Assembly: GCF_003031265.1 (NCBI RefSeq)
Contig: NZ_CP019966.1
Coordinates: 1,116,001 to 1,180,000, forward strand
Direction of reading: 5' to 3'
From: Rhodopseudomonas palustris
GTDB taxonomy: Bacteria > Pseudomonadota > Alphaproteobacteria > Rhizobiales > Xanthobacteraceae
DNA length: 64,000 bases
Made by a program: the position numbers and the translations under genes. Position 1 is the stretch's first letter; each line of letters starts with the position of its first letter. Positions 1-8,383 of the stretch are shown one piece after another. The notes below the pieces were generated by a model. It was not told where the DNA came from. It saw only the letters and a program-made list of their open reading frames with translations, and did not search any database.

Positions 1-531
1 TGCCCGCCGATCGCCGAGGTGATGACTGGCGTCGTCTCCTACATCATCACTTTCGGACGGCTGCCCGAACTCGACCGCCAGGGCCGGCCGAAGATGTTCT
101 ACTCCCAGCGCATCCACGACAAATGCTATCGCCGGCCGCATTTCGACGCCGGTCAGTTCGTCGAGGAATGGGACGACGACGGCGCGCGCAAGGGCTATTG
201 CCTTTACAAGATGGGCTGCAAGGGCCCGACCACCTACAACGCCTGTTCGACGGTGCGCTGGAACGGCGGCGTGTCGTTCCCGATCCAGTCGGGCCATGGC
301 TGCATCGGCTGCTCGGAAGACGCGTTCTGGGACAAGGGCTCGTTCTACGACCGGCTCACCACCATCAATCAGTTCGGTATCGAGGCCAACGCCGACAAGA
401 TCGGCGCCACGGTCGCCGGCATCGTCGGCACGGCGATCGCCGCGCACGCCGCGGTGACCACCGTGCGCAATCTGTCGCGCCGCAAGGAAGTCCCGAACGG
501 CAACGGCACCTCCAACGGCAAGTCGGCTTAA
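1..531 (+). CDS. hupS: Uptake [NiFe]-hydrogenase small subunit HupS, C-terminal part
   Basis: This is the C-terminal 176 residues of the small subunit of a membrane-bound uptake hydrogenase, open at the left window edge and in frame from base 1. The small subunit carries the FeS clusters that pass electrons from the NiFe site to cytochrome b. The fragment opens with a CPPI cysteine motif and contains the later cluster ligands (Cys in [25 protein letters not shown] and the GCIGCSE segment). A hydrophobic stretch near the end (about residues 130-150 of the fragment) is the usual C-terminal membrane anchor. It lies 18 bases before hupL. The Tat signal and promoter are outside the window. Confidence 0.96.
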   Translation, partial: CPPIAEVMTGVVSYIITFGRLPELDRQGRPKMFYSQRIHDKCYRRPHFDAGQFVEEWDDDGARKGYCLYKMGCKGPTTYNACSTVRWNGGVSFPIQSGHGCIGCSEDAFWDKGSFYDRLTTINQFGIEANADKIGATVAGIVGTAIAAHAAVTTVRNLSRRKEVPNGNGTSNGKSA

Positions 532-549
532 GGCCCAGGACGCAGCATC

Positions 550-2343
550 ATGACCAACGTCACGACTCCCAACGGCTTCAAGCTCGACAATGCCGGCCGC
601 CGCGTCGTCGTCGATCCGGTGACCCGGATCGAGGGGCACCTGCGCGTCGAGGTCAATGTCGACAGCAACAACGTCATCCGCAACGCGGTGTCGACCGGCA
701 CGATGTGGCGCGGCATCGAGGTGATCCTCAAGGGCCGCGACCCGCGCGACGCCTGGGCGTTCACCCAGCGGATCTGCGGCGTCTGCACCGGCACGCACGC
801 GCTCACGTCGGTGCGCGCGGTCGAGAACGCGCTGAAGATCAACGTGCCGGAGAATGCCAACACCATCCGCAACATCATGCAGCTCGCGCTGTATGTGCAC
901 GACCATCTGGTCCACTTCTATCATCTGCACGCGCTCGACTGGGTCGATGTGGTGTCGGCCCTGAAGGCCGATCCGAAAGCCACCTCGGCGCTGGCGCAGT
1001 CGATCTCGCCGTGGCCGATGTCGTCGCCGGGCTATTTCAAGGATCTGCAGATCCGCCTGACCAAGTTCGTCGAGAGCGGCCAGCTCGGCCCGTTCAAGAA
1101 CGGCTATTGGGGCCATCCCGCCTACAAGCTACCGCCTGAAGCCAATCTGATGGCGGTGGCGCACTATCTCGAAGCGCTCGATTTCCAGAAGGAGATCGTC
1201 AAGATCCACACCATCTACGGCGGCAAGAACCCGCATCCGAACTGGCTGGTCGGCGGCGTGCCGTGCTCGATCAACGTCGATGGTACCGGCGCGGTCGGTG
1301 CGATCAACATCGAGCGGCTCAATCTGGTGTCGTCGATCATCGACCAGACCGTCGCCTTCGTCGAGCAGGTCTATGTGCCCGATCTGGTGGCGATTGCCGG
1401 ATTCTATAAGGACTGGCTGTATGGCGGCGGGCTGTCGTCGAAGTCGGTGATGTCCTACGGCGATCTGCCGGAATACGCCAACGACTATTCCGACAAGAGC
1501 CTGATGCTGCCGCGCGGCGTGATCATCAACGGCAATCTCAACGAGGTGCTGCCGGTCGATCTGAGCGCGCCGGACCAGATCCAGGAATTCGTCACCCACT
1601 CGTGGTACAAGTACGCCGACGAGGGCAAGGGCCTGCATCCGTATGACGGCGTCACTGAGCCGAACTTCGTGCTCGGCCCCAACGCCAAGGGCACCCGCAC
1701 CAACATCGAGGCGCTGGACGAGTCGGCCAAATACTCGTTCCTGAAGGCGCCGCGCTGGAAGGGCCACGCGGTCGAGGTCGGTCCGCTGGCGCGCTACATC
1801 ATCGGCTATGCCCAGGGCAAGCCGGAGTTCAAGGAGCCGACCGAAAAGCTCCTGAAGACGCTCGACGTGCCGGTCACCGCGCTGTTTTCGACGCTCGGCC
1901 GCACCGCGGCGCGTGGCCTCGAATGCCAGTGGGCGGCGCGCAAGCTGCGTGCGGCCCAGGACAAGCTGATGGCCAGCATCAAGGCCGGCGACTTGTCCAC
2001 CGCCAACACCGACAAATGGCACCCGTCGAGCTGGCCGAAAGACGTCAAGGGCGTCGGCTTCACCGAGGCGCCACGCGGCGCGCTGGCGCACTGGGTCAAG
2101 ATCAAGGACACCCGCATCGACAACTATCAGTGCGTGGTGCCGACCACCTGGAACGGCAGCCCGCGCGATCCGCAAGGCAATATCGGTGCGTTCGAGGCGG
2201 CGCTGCTCGACACTCCGATGGCCGATCCGAACCAACCGCTGGAGATCATCCGCACGCTGCATTCGTTCGATCCGTGCCTGGCCTGCTCGACCCACGTGAT
2301 GAGCGAGGACGGTCAGGAAATGGCACAGGTCAAGGTCAGCTGA
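550..2343 (+). CDS. hupL: Uptake [NiFe]-hydrogenase large subunit HupL precursor
   Basis: This is the catalytic large subunit, which oxidises H2 at the NiFe(CN)2CO site on the periplasmic side of the membrane together with HupS. The protein has 597 residues, the usual length. The N-terminal RICGVC motif provides Cys76 and Cys79, and the C-terminal DPCLACSTH motif provides Cys576 and Cys579. A 15-residue tail follows His582; in this family it is removed by the endopeptidase HupD after nickel insertion. The tail is present here, so maturation needs a working HupD, whose gene just downstream has an in-frame stop codon. Confidence 0.98.
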   Translation: MTNVTTPNGFKLDNAGRRVVVDPVTRIEGHLRVEVNVDSNNVIRNAVSTGTMWRGIEVILKGRDPRDAWAFTQRICGVCTGTHALTSVRAVENALKINVPENANTIRNIMQLALYVHDHLVHFYHLHALDWVDVVSALKADPKATSALAQSISPWPMSSPGYFKDLQIRLTKFVESGQLGPFKNGYWGHPAYKLPPEANLMAVAHYLEALDFQKEIVKIHTIYGGKNPHPNWLVGGVPCSINVDGTGAVGAINIERLNLVSSIIDQTVAFVEQVYVPDLVAIAGFYKDWLYGGGLSSKSVMSYGDLPEYANDYSDKSLMLPRGVIINGNLNEVLPVDLSAPDQIQEFVTHSWYKYADEGKGLHPYDGVTEPNFVLGPNAKGTRTNIEALDESAKYSFLKAPRWKGHAVEVGPLARYIIGYAQGKPEFKEPTEKLLKTLDVPVTALFSTLGRTAARGLECQWAARKLRAAQDKLMASIKAGDLSTANTDKWHPSSWPKDVKGVGFTEAPRGALAHWVKIKDTRIDNYQCVVPTTWNGSPRDPQGNIGAFEAALLDTPMADPNQPLEIIRTLHSFDPCLACSTHVMSEDGQEMAQVKVS

Positions 2344-2359
2344 CGCAGGGGAGGCGACG

Positions 2360-3088
2360 ATGACCACGGAAATCGCACGGGTCCAGGGCGCCATCGACTC
2401 GGCCGGGGAGCGCGCCCGGTCGTTGCAGACGGTCTATGTCTATCAGGCGCCGGTGCGGCTGTGGCACTGGGTCAACGCGCTGTTGATCGTGGCGCTTTGC
2501 GTCACCGGCTATCTGATCGGATCGCCGCCGCCTTCGGTGCCCGGTGAGGCAAGCGCCAGCTTCCAGATGGGCTACATCCGCTTCATCCACTTCGCGTCGG
2601 GCCAGACGCTGATCGTGTTCTTCATCCTGCGGGCCTACTGGGCGATCGTCGGCAATAAATACTCCAAGCAGCTGTTCTACATGCCGATCACCAGCCGGAC
2701 CTGGTGGTGGGGCATGATTTACGAGTTCAAATGGTACGCCTTCCTGGTGAAGGATCCGAAGAAGTACATCGGCCACAATCCGCTGGCGCACGTGGCGATG
2801 TTCACCTTCATGCTGTTCATGATCTTCATGATGTGCAGCGGCATGGCGCTGTATGCCGAAGGCCAGGGCATCGATAGCTGGCAGTACAAGATGTTCGGCT
2901 TCATGTTCTCGATCTTCCCGAACAGCCAGGATCTGCACACCGTGCATCATCTCGGAATGTGGGCGATCGTGGTGTTCGTGATCGTGCACATCTACGCCGC
3001 CGTGCGCGAGGACATCCTCAGCCGGCAGAGCATGATCTCGTCGATCGTCTCCGGCGAACGCCTGTTCCGCGACGATCTGCCGGATTGA
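2360..3088 (+). CDS. hupC: Hydrogenase b-type cytochrome HupC
   Basis: This 242-residue integral membrane diheme cytochrome b anchors HupSL and passes electrons to the quinone pool. It starts 16 bases after hupL. The sequence has four hydrophobic segments and the conserved histidines of the family, including His in RLWHWVNAL, FIHFASGQ, and the pair in the LHTVHHLGMW segment, followed by VFVIVHIYAAVRED. Its length and position directly after hupL match other alphaproteobacterial hup operons. Confidence 0.96.
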   Translation: MTTEIARVQGAIDSAGERARSLQTVYVYQAPVRLWHWVNALLIVALCVTGYLIGSPPPSVPGEASASFQMGYIRFIHFASGQTLIVFFILRAYWAIVGNKYSKQLFYMPITSRTWWWGMIYEFKWYAFLVKDPKKYIGHNPLAHVAMFTFMLFMIFMMCSGMALYAEGQGIDSWQYKMFGFMFSIFPNSQDLHTVHHLGMWAIVVFVIVHIYAAVREDILSRQSMISSIVSGERLFRDDLPD

Positions 3089-3113
3089 GGTTGGTTGAAG
3101 TGGGTTTCTCCCC

Positions 3114-3193
3114 ATCATTGCGAGCGCAGCGAAGCAATCCAGAGGTGCGATGCACCGAGCTGGATTGTTTCGTCGCTTCGCTCTCGCATTGAC
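3114..3193 (+). repeat. Palindromic intergenic repeat, family A copy 1
   Basis: This inverted repeat fills most of the 126-base gap between hupC and hupD. The left arm reads ATTGCGAGCGCAGCGAAGCA, and the right arm is its near reverse complement with GGATTGTTTCGTCGCTTCGC. A close copy lies at 43897-43984. Such elements are common between genes in Bradyrhizobium and Rhodopseudomonas. Inside the operon it could form a stem-loop in the mRNA that affects the level of downstream hupD expression. Confidence 0.85.
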
Positions 3194-3214
3194 GCATTGA
3201 CCCGTGAGAACTCC

Positions 3215-3802
3215 ATGACAGATGCGCCCCGCGTCCTGATCCTCGGTATCGGCAACATTCTGTGGGCCGACGAAGGCTTCGGCGTGCGTGCGGTCGAAGC
3301 GTTTCACCGCGCCTATGATGTGCCGGCGAACGTTACTGTCCTGGATGGCGGCACCCAGGGGCTGTACCTCGTCAACTTCCTGCAGGACCACGACCACCTG
3401 CTGGTGTTCGACGCCATCGATTACGGGCTCGAGCCCGGCACGCTGAAGCTGGTGCGCGGCGATGAAGTGCCGAAATTCACCGGCGCCAAAAAGATGAGCC
3501 TGCATCAGACCGGGTTTCAGGAGGTGCTGAGCGCCGCCGATCTGCTCGGCGCCGCGGAATGACAGCTGGCGCTGATCGGCTGCCAGCCGCTCGATCTGGA
3601 AGATTGGGGCGGAGCGCTGACCGAGCCGGTGCGCGGCCGTATCGCTGAATCACTGGCGGTGGCCTGTGCGATTCTGGCCGAATGGGGCGTGCCGGTGGCG
3701 CCGCGCGCCGAACCGTTGCCCGAAGGTGCCGCTCTGCTGGCCAATGATATCGACCACGACCATTACGAACGGCGCGAAGTCGCCGCATCTTCCACGATCT
3801 GA
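3215..3802 (+). pseudogene. hupD: Hydrogenase maturation endopeptidase HupD, interrupted by in-frame TGA
   Basis: HupD cleaves the C-terminal tail of HupL after nickel insertion. Translation from the ATG at 3215 gives 115 residues with the nickel-sensing residues of the family (Glu in WADEGFG, Asp in VFDAIDYG, His in SLHQTGF). It then meets TGA at 3560-3562. The same frame continues without any shift with QLALIGCQPLDLEDWGG, typical HupD sequence, to a stop at 3800-3802. The full frame is 195 codons, the normal length, and the spacing around the stop matches intact homologues, so this looks like a single-base nonsense change (for example CGA or TGG to TGA). The start at 3215 was chosen over an upstream in-frame ATG inside the repeat. 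A truncated 115-residue protein would lack the last third. Confidence 0.85.
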
Positions 3803-3815
3803 GCGAGGAAACCTC

Positions 3816-4409
3816 ATGACCCATCTGCTCCGCGCCGGCGCCGCCCTGATTGCGCTGCTCGGCCTGTCCGGCCTCGCCGAGGCCCACACCGGTGTTCACC
3901 TGATGGCGGCGGACGGTTTCGCCGCCGGCTTCGTGCATCCGTTCAGCGGCCTCGATCACCTGCTGGCGATGGTGGCGGTCGGCCTGTGGGCGTGGTCGCT
4001 CGGCGGCGCGGCGCGCTGGATCGTGCCGGCGAGCTTCGTGGCGCTGCTGGCGATTGGCGCGACGCTCGGCGCGTCCGGCGTCTCGCTGCCGGCGGTCGAG
4101 CCGATGATCGCGCTGTCGGTGATCGTGCTCGGCGTGCTGGTAGCGCTGTCGGTGCGGGTGCCGACGATCGCTGCCGCGGCGGCAGTGGCGCTGTTCGGCC
4201 TGTTTCATGGTTTCGCCCACGGCGCCGAAATGCCGGCGCTGGCGCAGCCGCTCGGTTATGGCGCCGGCTTCGTCGCCGCCACCGCGCTTCTGCACGGCAT
4301 CGGTCTCGCGCTCGGCGCGACGCTGCCGCGGTTTGCGCCGGCGCCGTCGATCCGCCTTGCCGGTGGTGCGATCGCGGCGGCCGGTGTCGCGCTCGCTCTG
4401 CCGCTGTAA
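3816..4409 (+). CDS. hupE: HupE/UreJ-family nickel transporter HupE
   Basis: This 197-residue membrane protein of the HupE/UreJ family is a secondary transporter proposed to bring nickel in for hydrogenase. It starts with a cleavable signal-like segment ending at LAEAHTGVH. It carries the family motif around HPFSGLDHLLAMVAVG, including conserved His and Asp, and a second histidine-rich element, FHGFAHGAE. About six hydrophobic helices follow. The start at 3816 is preceded by GAGGAA and lies 13 bases after the hupD frame. Confidence 0.93.
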   Translation: MTHLLRAGAALIALLGLSGLAEAHTGVHLMAADGFAAGFVHPFSGLDHLLAMVAVGLWAWSLGGAARWIVPASFVALLAIGATLGASGVSLPAVEPMIALSVIVLGVLVALSVRVPTIAAAAAVALFGLFHGFAHGAEMPALAQPLGYGAGFVAATALLHGIGLALGATLPRFAPAPSIRLAGGAIAAAGVALALPL

Positions 4410-4429
4410 TTACAGGCGAGATTGCTGCG

Positions 4430-4732
4430 ATGTGCGTCGGTCTGCCGATGACGGTGATTTCGACCGAGGAGGGCACCGCGCTGTGCGTGCGCCGCGGCGA
4501 GCATCGCAGTGTCTCGACCATGCTGATCGGCGAGGTCGCCCCGGGTGATCAGCTTCTGGTGTTCATCGACAGCGCCATTCGCCGGCTCGATGCCGAAGAG
4601 GCGCGGCTGATCGACGATGCGCTGGACGGCGTCGCCGCCGCGCTGGAGGGCAAGCCGTTCGAGCATCTGTTCGCCGATCTGATCGATCGCGAGCCTGAGC
4701 TGCCCGAGCATCTGCGCCGCGACCCGCAGTAG
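4430..4732 (+). CDS. hupF: Hydrogenase assembly chaperone HupF (HypC paralogue)
   Basis: This 100-residue HypC-family chaperone starts MCVGLP. The N-terminal Cys2 of this family contacts the iron of the precursor active site. HupF is the hup-operon paralogue of HypC and is reported to protect HupL during assembly under oxygen. It is longer at the C terminus than HypC (77 residues in this window), as is usual for HupF. It is the last gene before a 220-base gap with a sigma54 promoter, so it probably closes the hupSLCDEF unit. Confidence 0.94.
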   Translation: MCVGLPMTVISTEEGTALCVRRGEHRSVSTMLIGEVAPGDQLLVFIDSAIRRLDAEEARLIDDALDGVAAALEGKPFEHLFADLIDREPELPEHLRRDPQ

Positions 4733-4825
4733 TTGCGAACTGTTCGCGCATCAACGCGCGTTATCTACAAGTCTACTTCCCACCTGCCGGTTACTATGTT
4801 TCCATAGCCCCACCTCGGCAGCGGG

Positions 4826-4845
4826 CGATTGGTCAGAACCGATCG
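4826..4845 (+). promoter_or_regulatory. Candidate upstream activator dyad for hupG promoter
   Basis: The sequence CGATTGGTCAGAACCGATCG is an imperfect 20-base inverted repeat with 8 of 10 positions symmetric. It sits about 42 bases upstream of the sigma54 promoter at 4887. NtrC-type activators such as HoxA bind dyads upstream of such promoters, but no HoxA consensus was checked, so the assignment is an inference from position and symmetry. Confidence 0.4.
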
Positions 4846-4886
4846 CAAAATGGTTGGTTTGCTGCCAATTCGAGGCAATTACCGGC

Positions 4887-4902
4887 TGGCACGTCGCTTG
4901 CT
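4887..4902 (+). promoter_or_regulatory. Sigma54 (-24/-12) promoter before hupG
   Basis: The sequence TGGCACGTCGCTTGCT fits the sigma54 consensus TGGCAC-N5-TTGCW exactly, with GG and GC at the required spacing. It lies 51 bases before the hupG ATG in an otherwise non-coding 220-base gap. The NtrC-type activator HoxA is encoded further down the same island, so HoxA and RpoN are the obvious candidates to drive hupGHIJK-hypABFCDE from here. Confidence 0.85.
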
Positions 4903-4952
4903 GAATTAGCGGCGGCGACAACAACAAGCGCCGGAACGGGAGTGGAGGAAAC

Positions 4953-5354
4953 ATGAGCGGTTCGCTCGCGCGCGCGGCTGCGCGGCCAAATGCACCGACA
5001 TTGGTGGACGAAGCCAACGTCGACGACTTCATTGCCCGCTCCGGCAAGATCGTCGTGCTGTTTTTCCGCGGCGATGCCGCACGCTTTCCGGAAGCCGCGG
5101 ATCTCGCGGTGGTGCTGCCCGAACTGATCAATGCGTTTCCGGGCCGGCTGGTCGCGGCCGAAGTCGGCGCCGAGGCCGAGCGCGGCCTGATGGCTAAGTT
5201 CGGCGTCGCGGTGTGTCCGAGCCTGGCGGTGGTGCAGCCGGAGCGTACGCTCGGCGTGATCGCCAAGATCCAGGATTGGTCCAGCTATCTGGCGCAGATC
5301 GGCGCGATGCTGGCCGAGGTCGATCAGCGCGGTGATGCGGAGTTGCAGTCATGA
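4953..5354 (+). CDS. hupG: Hydrogenase accessory protein HupG (HyaE family)
   Basis: This 133-residue protein has the thioredoxin fold of the HyaE/HupG family but no CxxC active site. In related bacteria it is a chaperone for the Tat-exported small subunit. The sequence shows KIVVLFFRGDAARFPE followed by GVAVCPSLAVVQP, where the thioredoxin cis-Pro loop would be. It starts after GGAGGAAAC, is preceded by the sigma54 promoter, and overlaps hupH by four bases. Confidence 0.9.
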   Translation: MSGSLARAAARPNAPTLVDEANVDDFIARSGKIVVLFFRGDAARFPEAADLAVVLPELINAFPGRLVAAEVGAEAERGLMAKFGVAVCPSLAVVQPERTLGVIAKIQDWSSYLAQIGAMLAEVDQRGDAELQS

Positions 5355-6217
5355 GAGTGGGCTACTGGACCAAGCCGGACAGCGACGACATCGAAATGAC
5401 GCTGCTGCCGATCGGCGCCGGCGATGCCGGGCGCTTCGGCGTCACCGGTGCCGGCGCGATTGCCGCCTTGGCGACCCGCGGCGGCGAAGAATTGACGCGG
5501 CAATGCCCGCTGCTTGCCGGAACGCTGACTCAGCTTGCCGAAGCGCTCGCCGCCCAGCGCGTCGAAGCACCGACCACGCTGCTATCGATCGACCATCTGT
5601 CCGAGGCCGAACGCAGCCTGCTGGACGACATCCTCGGCGAAGGGGAGGTCTCAGGGATTGTCGCGCTGCCTGACCGCCGGGTCGCGCAGGTGCAGGAATC
5701 GGTGCTCGCCGGGCTGTGGCGGGTGCGGATCGAGGGCGACGCCGACGGACCGGCGCGCGATTATCTGGAGATCGGCTCGATCCCGGCGATCGTCAGCCGC
5801 GCCGCGCAGGATTTCCCCGCGCCCGACATCGACATCACCGCGCCGCCGGCCGGGGCGATGAACGTGCAGCCGGTGCTGGCGGAGATCCGCGAGCGGATGG
5901 CGGCGCACCAGATCGGCCAGCCGTCGCATGTGATCAACTTCACGCTGCTGCCGATGAGCGAGGCCGACATGGATCATCTCGCCACGACGCTCGGCAATGG
6001 TGCGATCCAGCTATGGTCGCGCGGCTACGGCAGTTGCCGCGTGCTGGCGACCGGCGCGCGCTACGTCTGGTCGGTGCAGTTCCTCAATGCGATGGATGCG
6101 CCGATCCTCGACACCATCGAGATCGGCGACGTGCCGGCCGCGGTGCGCGCCGCCGATGAGGACTTCCAGGACTCCGCCGAACGCCTCGGCGAAATCATCG
6201 AGGCGTATTTCCGATGA
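5351..6217 (+). CDS. hupH: Hydrogenase expression/formation protein HupH (HyaF family)
   Basis: This 288-residue protein matches HupH/HyaF in length and pattern, with an N-terminal half (about 1-140) and a related C-terminal half rich in acidic residues. It is implicated in maturation of the small subunit, but its biochemical role is not defined. Its start overlaps the hupG stop (ATGA) and its end overlaps hupI by four bases, which indicates translational coupling. Confidence 0.92.
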   Translation: MRVGYWTKPDSDDIEMTLLPIGAGDAGRFGVTGAGAIAALATRGGEELTRQCPLLAGTLTQLAEALAAQRVEAPTTLLSIDHLSEAERSLLDDILGEGEVSGIVALPDRRVAQVQESVLAGLWRVRIEGDADGPARDYLEIGSIPAIVSRAAQDFPAPDIDITAPPAGAMNVQPVLAEIRERMAAHQIGQPSHVINFTLLPMSEADMDHLATTLGNGAIQLWSRGYGSCRVLATGARYVWSVQFLNAMDAPILDTIEIGDVPAAVRAADEDFQDSAERLGEIIEAYFR

Positions 6218-6426
6218 CCGAATTCGCCACCTCGCACGACAGCGAAACAGATCCGCGCACCCGGATGGAATGCGGCGTGTGCTGGACGGTGTACGACCCG
6301 GCCGAAGGCGATCCGCTCGGCCGCGCCGCGCCGGGCACGCCGTTCGCGGCGTTGCCGGACGACTGGTGCTGCCCGACCTGCGATGCACCACCGGCCAAAT
6401 TCCTGAGGCTGGACGATGACCGCTGA
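6214..6426 (+). CDS. hupI: Rubredoxin HupI
   Basis: This is a 70-residue rubredoxin. The two iron-binding knuckles, CGVC near residue 22 and CPTC near residue 54, are in place, with the usual aromatic YDP after the first and DDWCCP at the second. In hup operons this small redox protein is needed for small-subunit maturation in air. It overlaps hupH by four bases and hupJ by eleven. Confidence 0.96.
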   Translation: MTEFATSHDSETDPRTRMECGVCWTVYDPAEGDPLGRAAPGTPFAALPDDWCCPTCDAPPAKFLRLDDDR

Positions 6427-6943
6427 GGTCGCAGCGCCCCGCGATGCCGAAGCGCGCGCCGCCGGCGAGGCGGTGGCGGCGATCTACCGCGCGGCGGTGC
6501 CGGCGATGCGCGATCTGCCGGTGTTCAATCCCGCGCTCGATGTCGCAGCGATCGGCTTCCGCGCGCTGGACGATCATGCGTTCGGCGTGATCGTCACGCC
6601 CTGGTTCATGAATCTGGTCCGGCTGCCGCTCGATTCCGCCACGGCCGCCGAACGCCGCCAGGGCGAGGTGGTGACGCGCGTGCTGCCGGTCGGCGCGCTC
6701 GAGTTCACCGTGGGGCGACTCGACGGCGTCGGCGGAATCGAAAGCTGCTCGCTGTTCTCGCCGATGTTCGATTTCGCCGATCAAGCGGCGGCGGAAACGG
6801 CTGCCGCTGCCGCGCTCGCCGCGGTGCTCGAACCCGAGCAGGCTGCTGATGAGACGTCGCCGTCTCGAGCTCCGGGCAAGATGGCGACCACGCTCGACCG
6901 CCGCGGCTTGCTGCGCGGCGCATGGATGGAGCGGCGGCCATGA
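6416..6943 (+). CDS. hupJ: Hydrogenase assembly protein HupJ
   Basis: This 175-residue protein of the [NiFe]-hydrogenase HupJ assembly family contains the conserved central block FGVIVTPWFMNLV near residues 58-70. It is an accessory factor reported to act in small-subunit assembly with HupG, HupH and HupI. It starts inside the end of hupI, and its stop overlaps the hupK start as ATGA. Confidence 0.92.
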   Translation: MTAEVAAPRDAEARAAGEAVAAIYRAAVPAMRDLPVFNPALDVAAIGFRALDDHAFGVIVTPWFMNLVRLPLDSATAAERRQGEVVTRVLPVGALEFTVGRLDGVGGIESCSLFSPMFDFADQAAAETAAAAALAAVLEPEQAADETSPSRAPGKMATTLDRRGLLRGAWMERRP

Positions 6944-8049
6944 CCGCGGCGCCGGGCGAGGATCGCATCGAGGTCGGAATCGTCCGCCGCGGCGATCGCG
7001 TCGTTCGGCTCGACATCACGGCGCGGCGGCCGATCGGCATCGGTCGGCTGGCGCAAGGCAAATCCGGCGAGACGATCGTCGCGCTGGTGCCGCGGCTGTT
7101 CGCGCTGTGCGCATCGGCGCAGGGCGTAGCGGCGGCCCAAGCGCTCGCGGCGGCACGCGGCATTTCGCTCGGGCCAGCGATCGTTGCGGCGCAGGCCAGC
7201 GCGGTGCTGGCGGAGCGCATGATCGAGCTGCTGCGCGGCACCGTGCTGCTGCTCGGCGGCGGCGGATCGCCCGCCCTCACTCATCAGCTACGCGATCTGA
7301 TGATTGCCGCGCGGCCGAGCAATCCGGCCGCTCCGCTCGACGACGACGCGATCGCGTGCATCGCGCAGCGACTTGAAGCACTCGGGCTGACGCCGGATTC
7401 GTTTGCGGATGTCGCCGCCTGCCGGCGCTGGCTCGGCTCGGATGCGCTGTTGGCTGAGCTCCACCGCCCGCTGGTGGCCGAAGCTGAATTCGGTGCGGCG
7501 GCGGTCGATCCGCTCACCGCGGCGGACGATGTCATACTCGGCGAGCGACTAATCGCGTTGGGGCCGTCCTTCGCGGTGCGCCCCGATCTGGCGGGCCGCG
7601 TCCCGGAGACCGGCGCCTTCGCCCGCAATGCGCATCACCCGGTGGTCGCCGCGTTCGGCTCGGGCCTGTTCGGCCGGCTGCTCGCGCGGCTGATCGAGAT
7701 CGCCGCAACGCCCGAGCAGCTACGCGCCGTACGGCACGGAGATGCGGACGCCGCTGCAGTGGTGCAGAGCATGAGACTGGACGATGGCATCGGCCTCGCC
7801 GCCGTCGAATGCGCCCGCGGCCGGCTGTATCACCTAATGGCGCTCGACGCCGAAGGAGCGATCCGGCAGTTCGAGATCCTGGCTCCGACCGAGTGGAATT
7901 TCCATCCCGGGGGGCCGCTCGCCCGCGCGCTGGTCGGGACGAAGCTGCAAGCCAGCGAAGCCGATCGCCGCCGGGTCGAGCGGCTGGTCGCGGCGTTCGA
8001 TCCCTGCGTCGGCTTCGATGTTCGTTTCCGCGAGGTCGCCGATGCATGA
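6940..8049 (+). CDS. hupK: Hydrogenase accessory protein HupK
   Basis: This 369-residue HupK protein is a distant relative of the hydrogenase large subunit that acts as an assembly scaffold for the HupL NiFe cofactor. The C-terminal region still shows large-subunit-like sequence (MALDAEGAIRQFEILAPTEW and DPCVGFD near the end), but it keeps a single Cys there rather than the CxxC pair. The ATG at 6940 overlaps the hupJ stop and was preferred over an in-frame ATG at 6922. The stop overlaps hypA by eight bases. Confidence 0.9.
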   Translation: MTAAPGEDRIEVGIVRRGDRVVRLDITARRPIGIGRLAQGKSGETIVALVPRLFALCASAQGVAAAQALAAARGISLGPAIVAAQASAVLAERMIELLRGTVLLLGGGGSPALTHQLRDLMIAARPSNPAAPLDDDAIACIAQRLEALGLTPDSFADVAACRRWLGSDALLAELHRPLVAEAEFGAAAVDPLTAADDVILGERLIALGPSFAVRPDLAGRVPETGAFARNAHHPVVAAFGSGLFGRLLARLIEIAATPEQLRAVRHGDADAAAVVQSMRLDDGIGLAAVECARGRLYHLMALDAEGAIRQFEILAPTEWNFHPGGPLARALVGTKLQASEADRRRVERLVAAFDPCVGFDVRFREVADA

Positions 8050-8383
8050 GATGGCGCTGTGCGAGAGCATGATTGAAATCATCGAGCGCGAGGCGCGCGA
8101 GCAGCAGTTTTCGCGGGTGCGCGCGGTGTGGCTGGAGATCGGCGCGCTGGGTCATGTCGACCCGGAGGCGATGCGGTTCTGTTTCTCAGCGGTGGCGCAT
8201 GGCGGCATCGCGGCCGATGCGCGGCTTGAAATACTCGAAATGCCCGGCGCCGCCTGGTGCATGGACTGCGCCAAGACGGTGACGATCGCGCAGCGTGACG
8301 CGCCGTGCCCGGATTGCGGCGGCCATCACTTGCAGATCACCGCCGGCGAAGAATTGCGGATCAGGGAATTGGAGGTCGACTGA
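8042..8383 (+). CDS. hypA: Nickel insertion chaperone HypA
   Basis: This 113-residue HypA starts MHEM, where His2 is the nickel ligand of the family. The zinc site is made by CMDC near residue 71 and CPDC near residue 88. With HypB it delivers nickel to the hydrogenase large subunit. The start overlaps hupK and the stop overlaps hypB by one base (TGATG). Confidence 0.97.
   Translation: MHEMALCESMIEIIEREAREQQFSRVRAVWLEIGALGHVDPEAMRFCFSAVAHGGIAADARLEILEMPGAAWCMDCAKTVTIAQRDAPCPDCGGHHLQITAGEELRIRELEVD

Noticed and set aside
3560..3562. TGA in hupD read as selenocysteine
   Set aside because: The HupD family has no Cys or Sec at this place, no selenocysteine-type hairpin was recognised after it, and the surrounding sequence fits a nonsense mutation.
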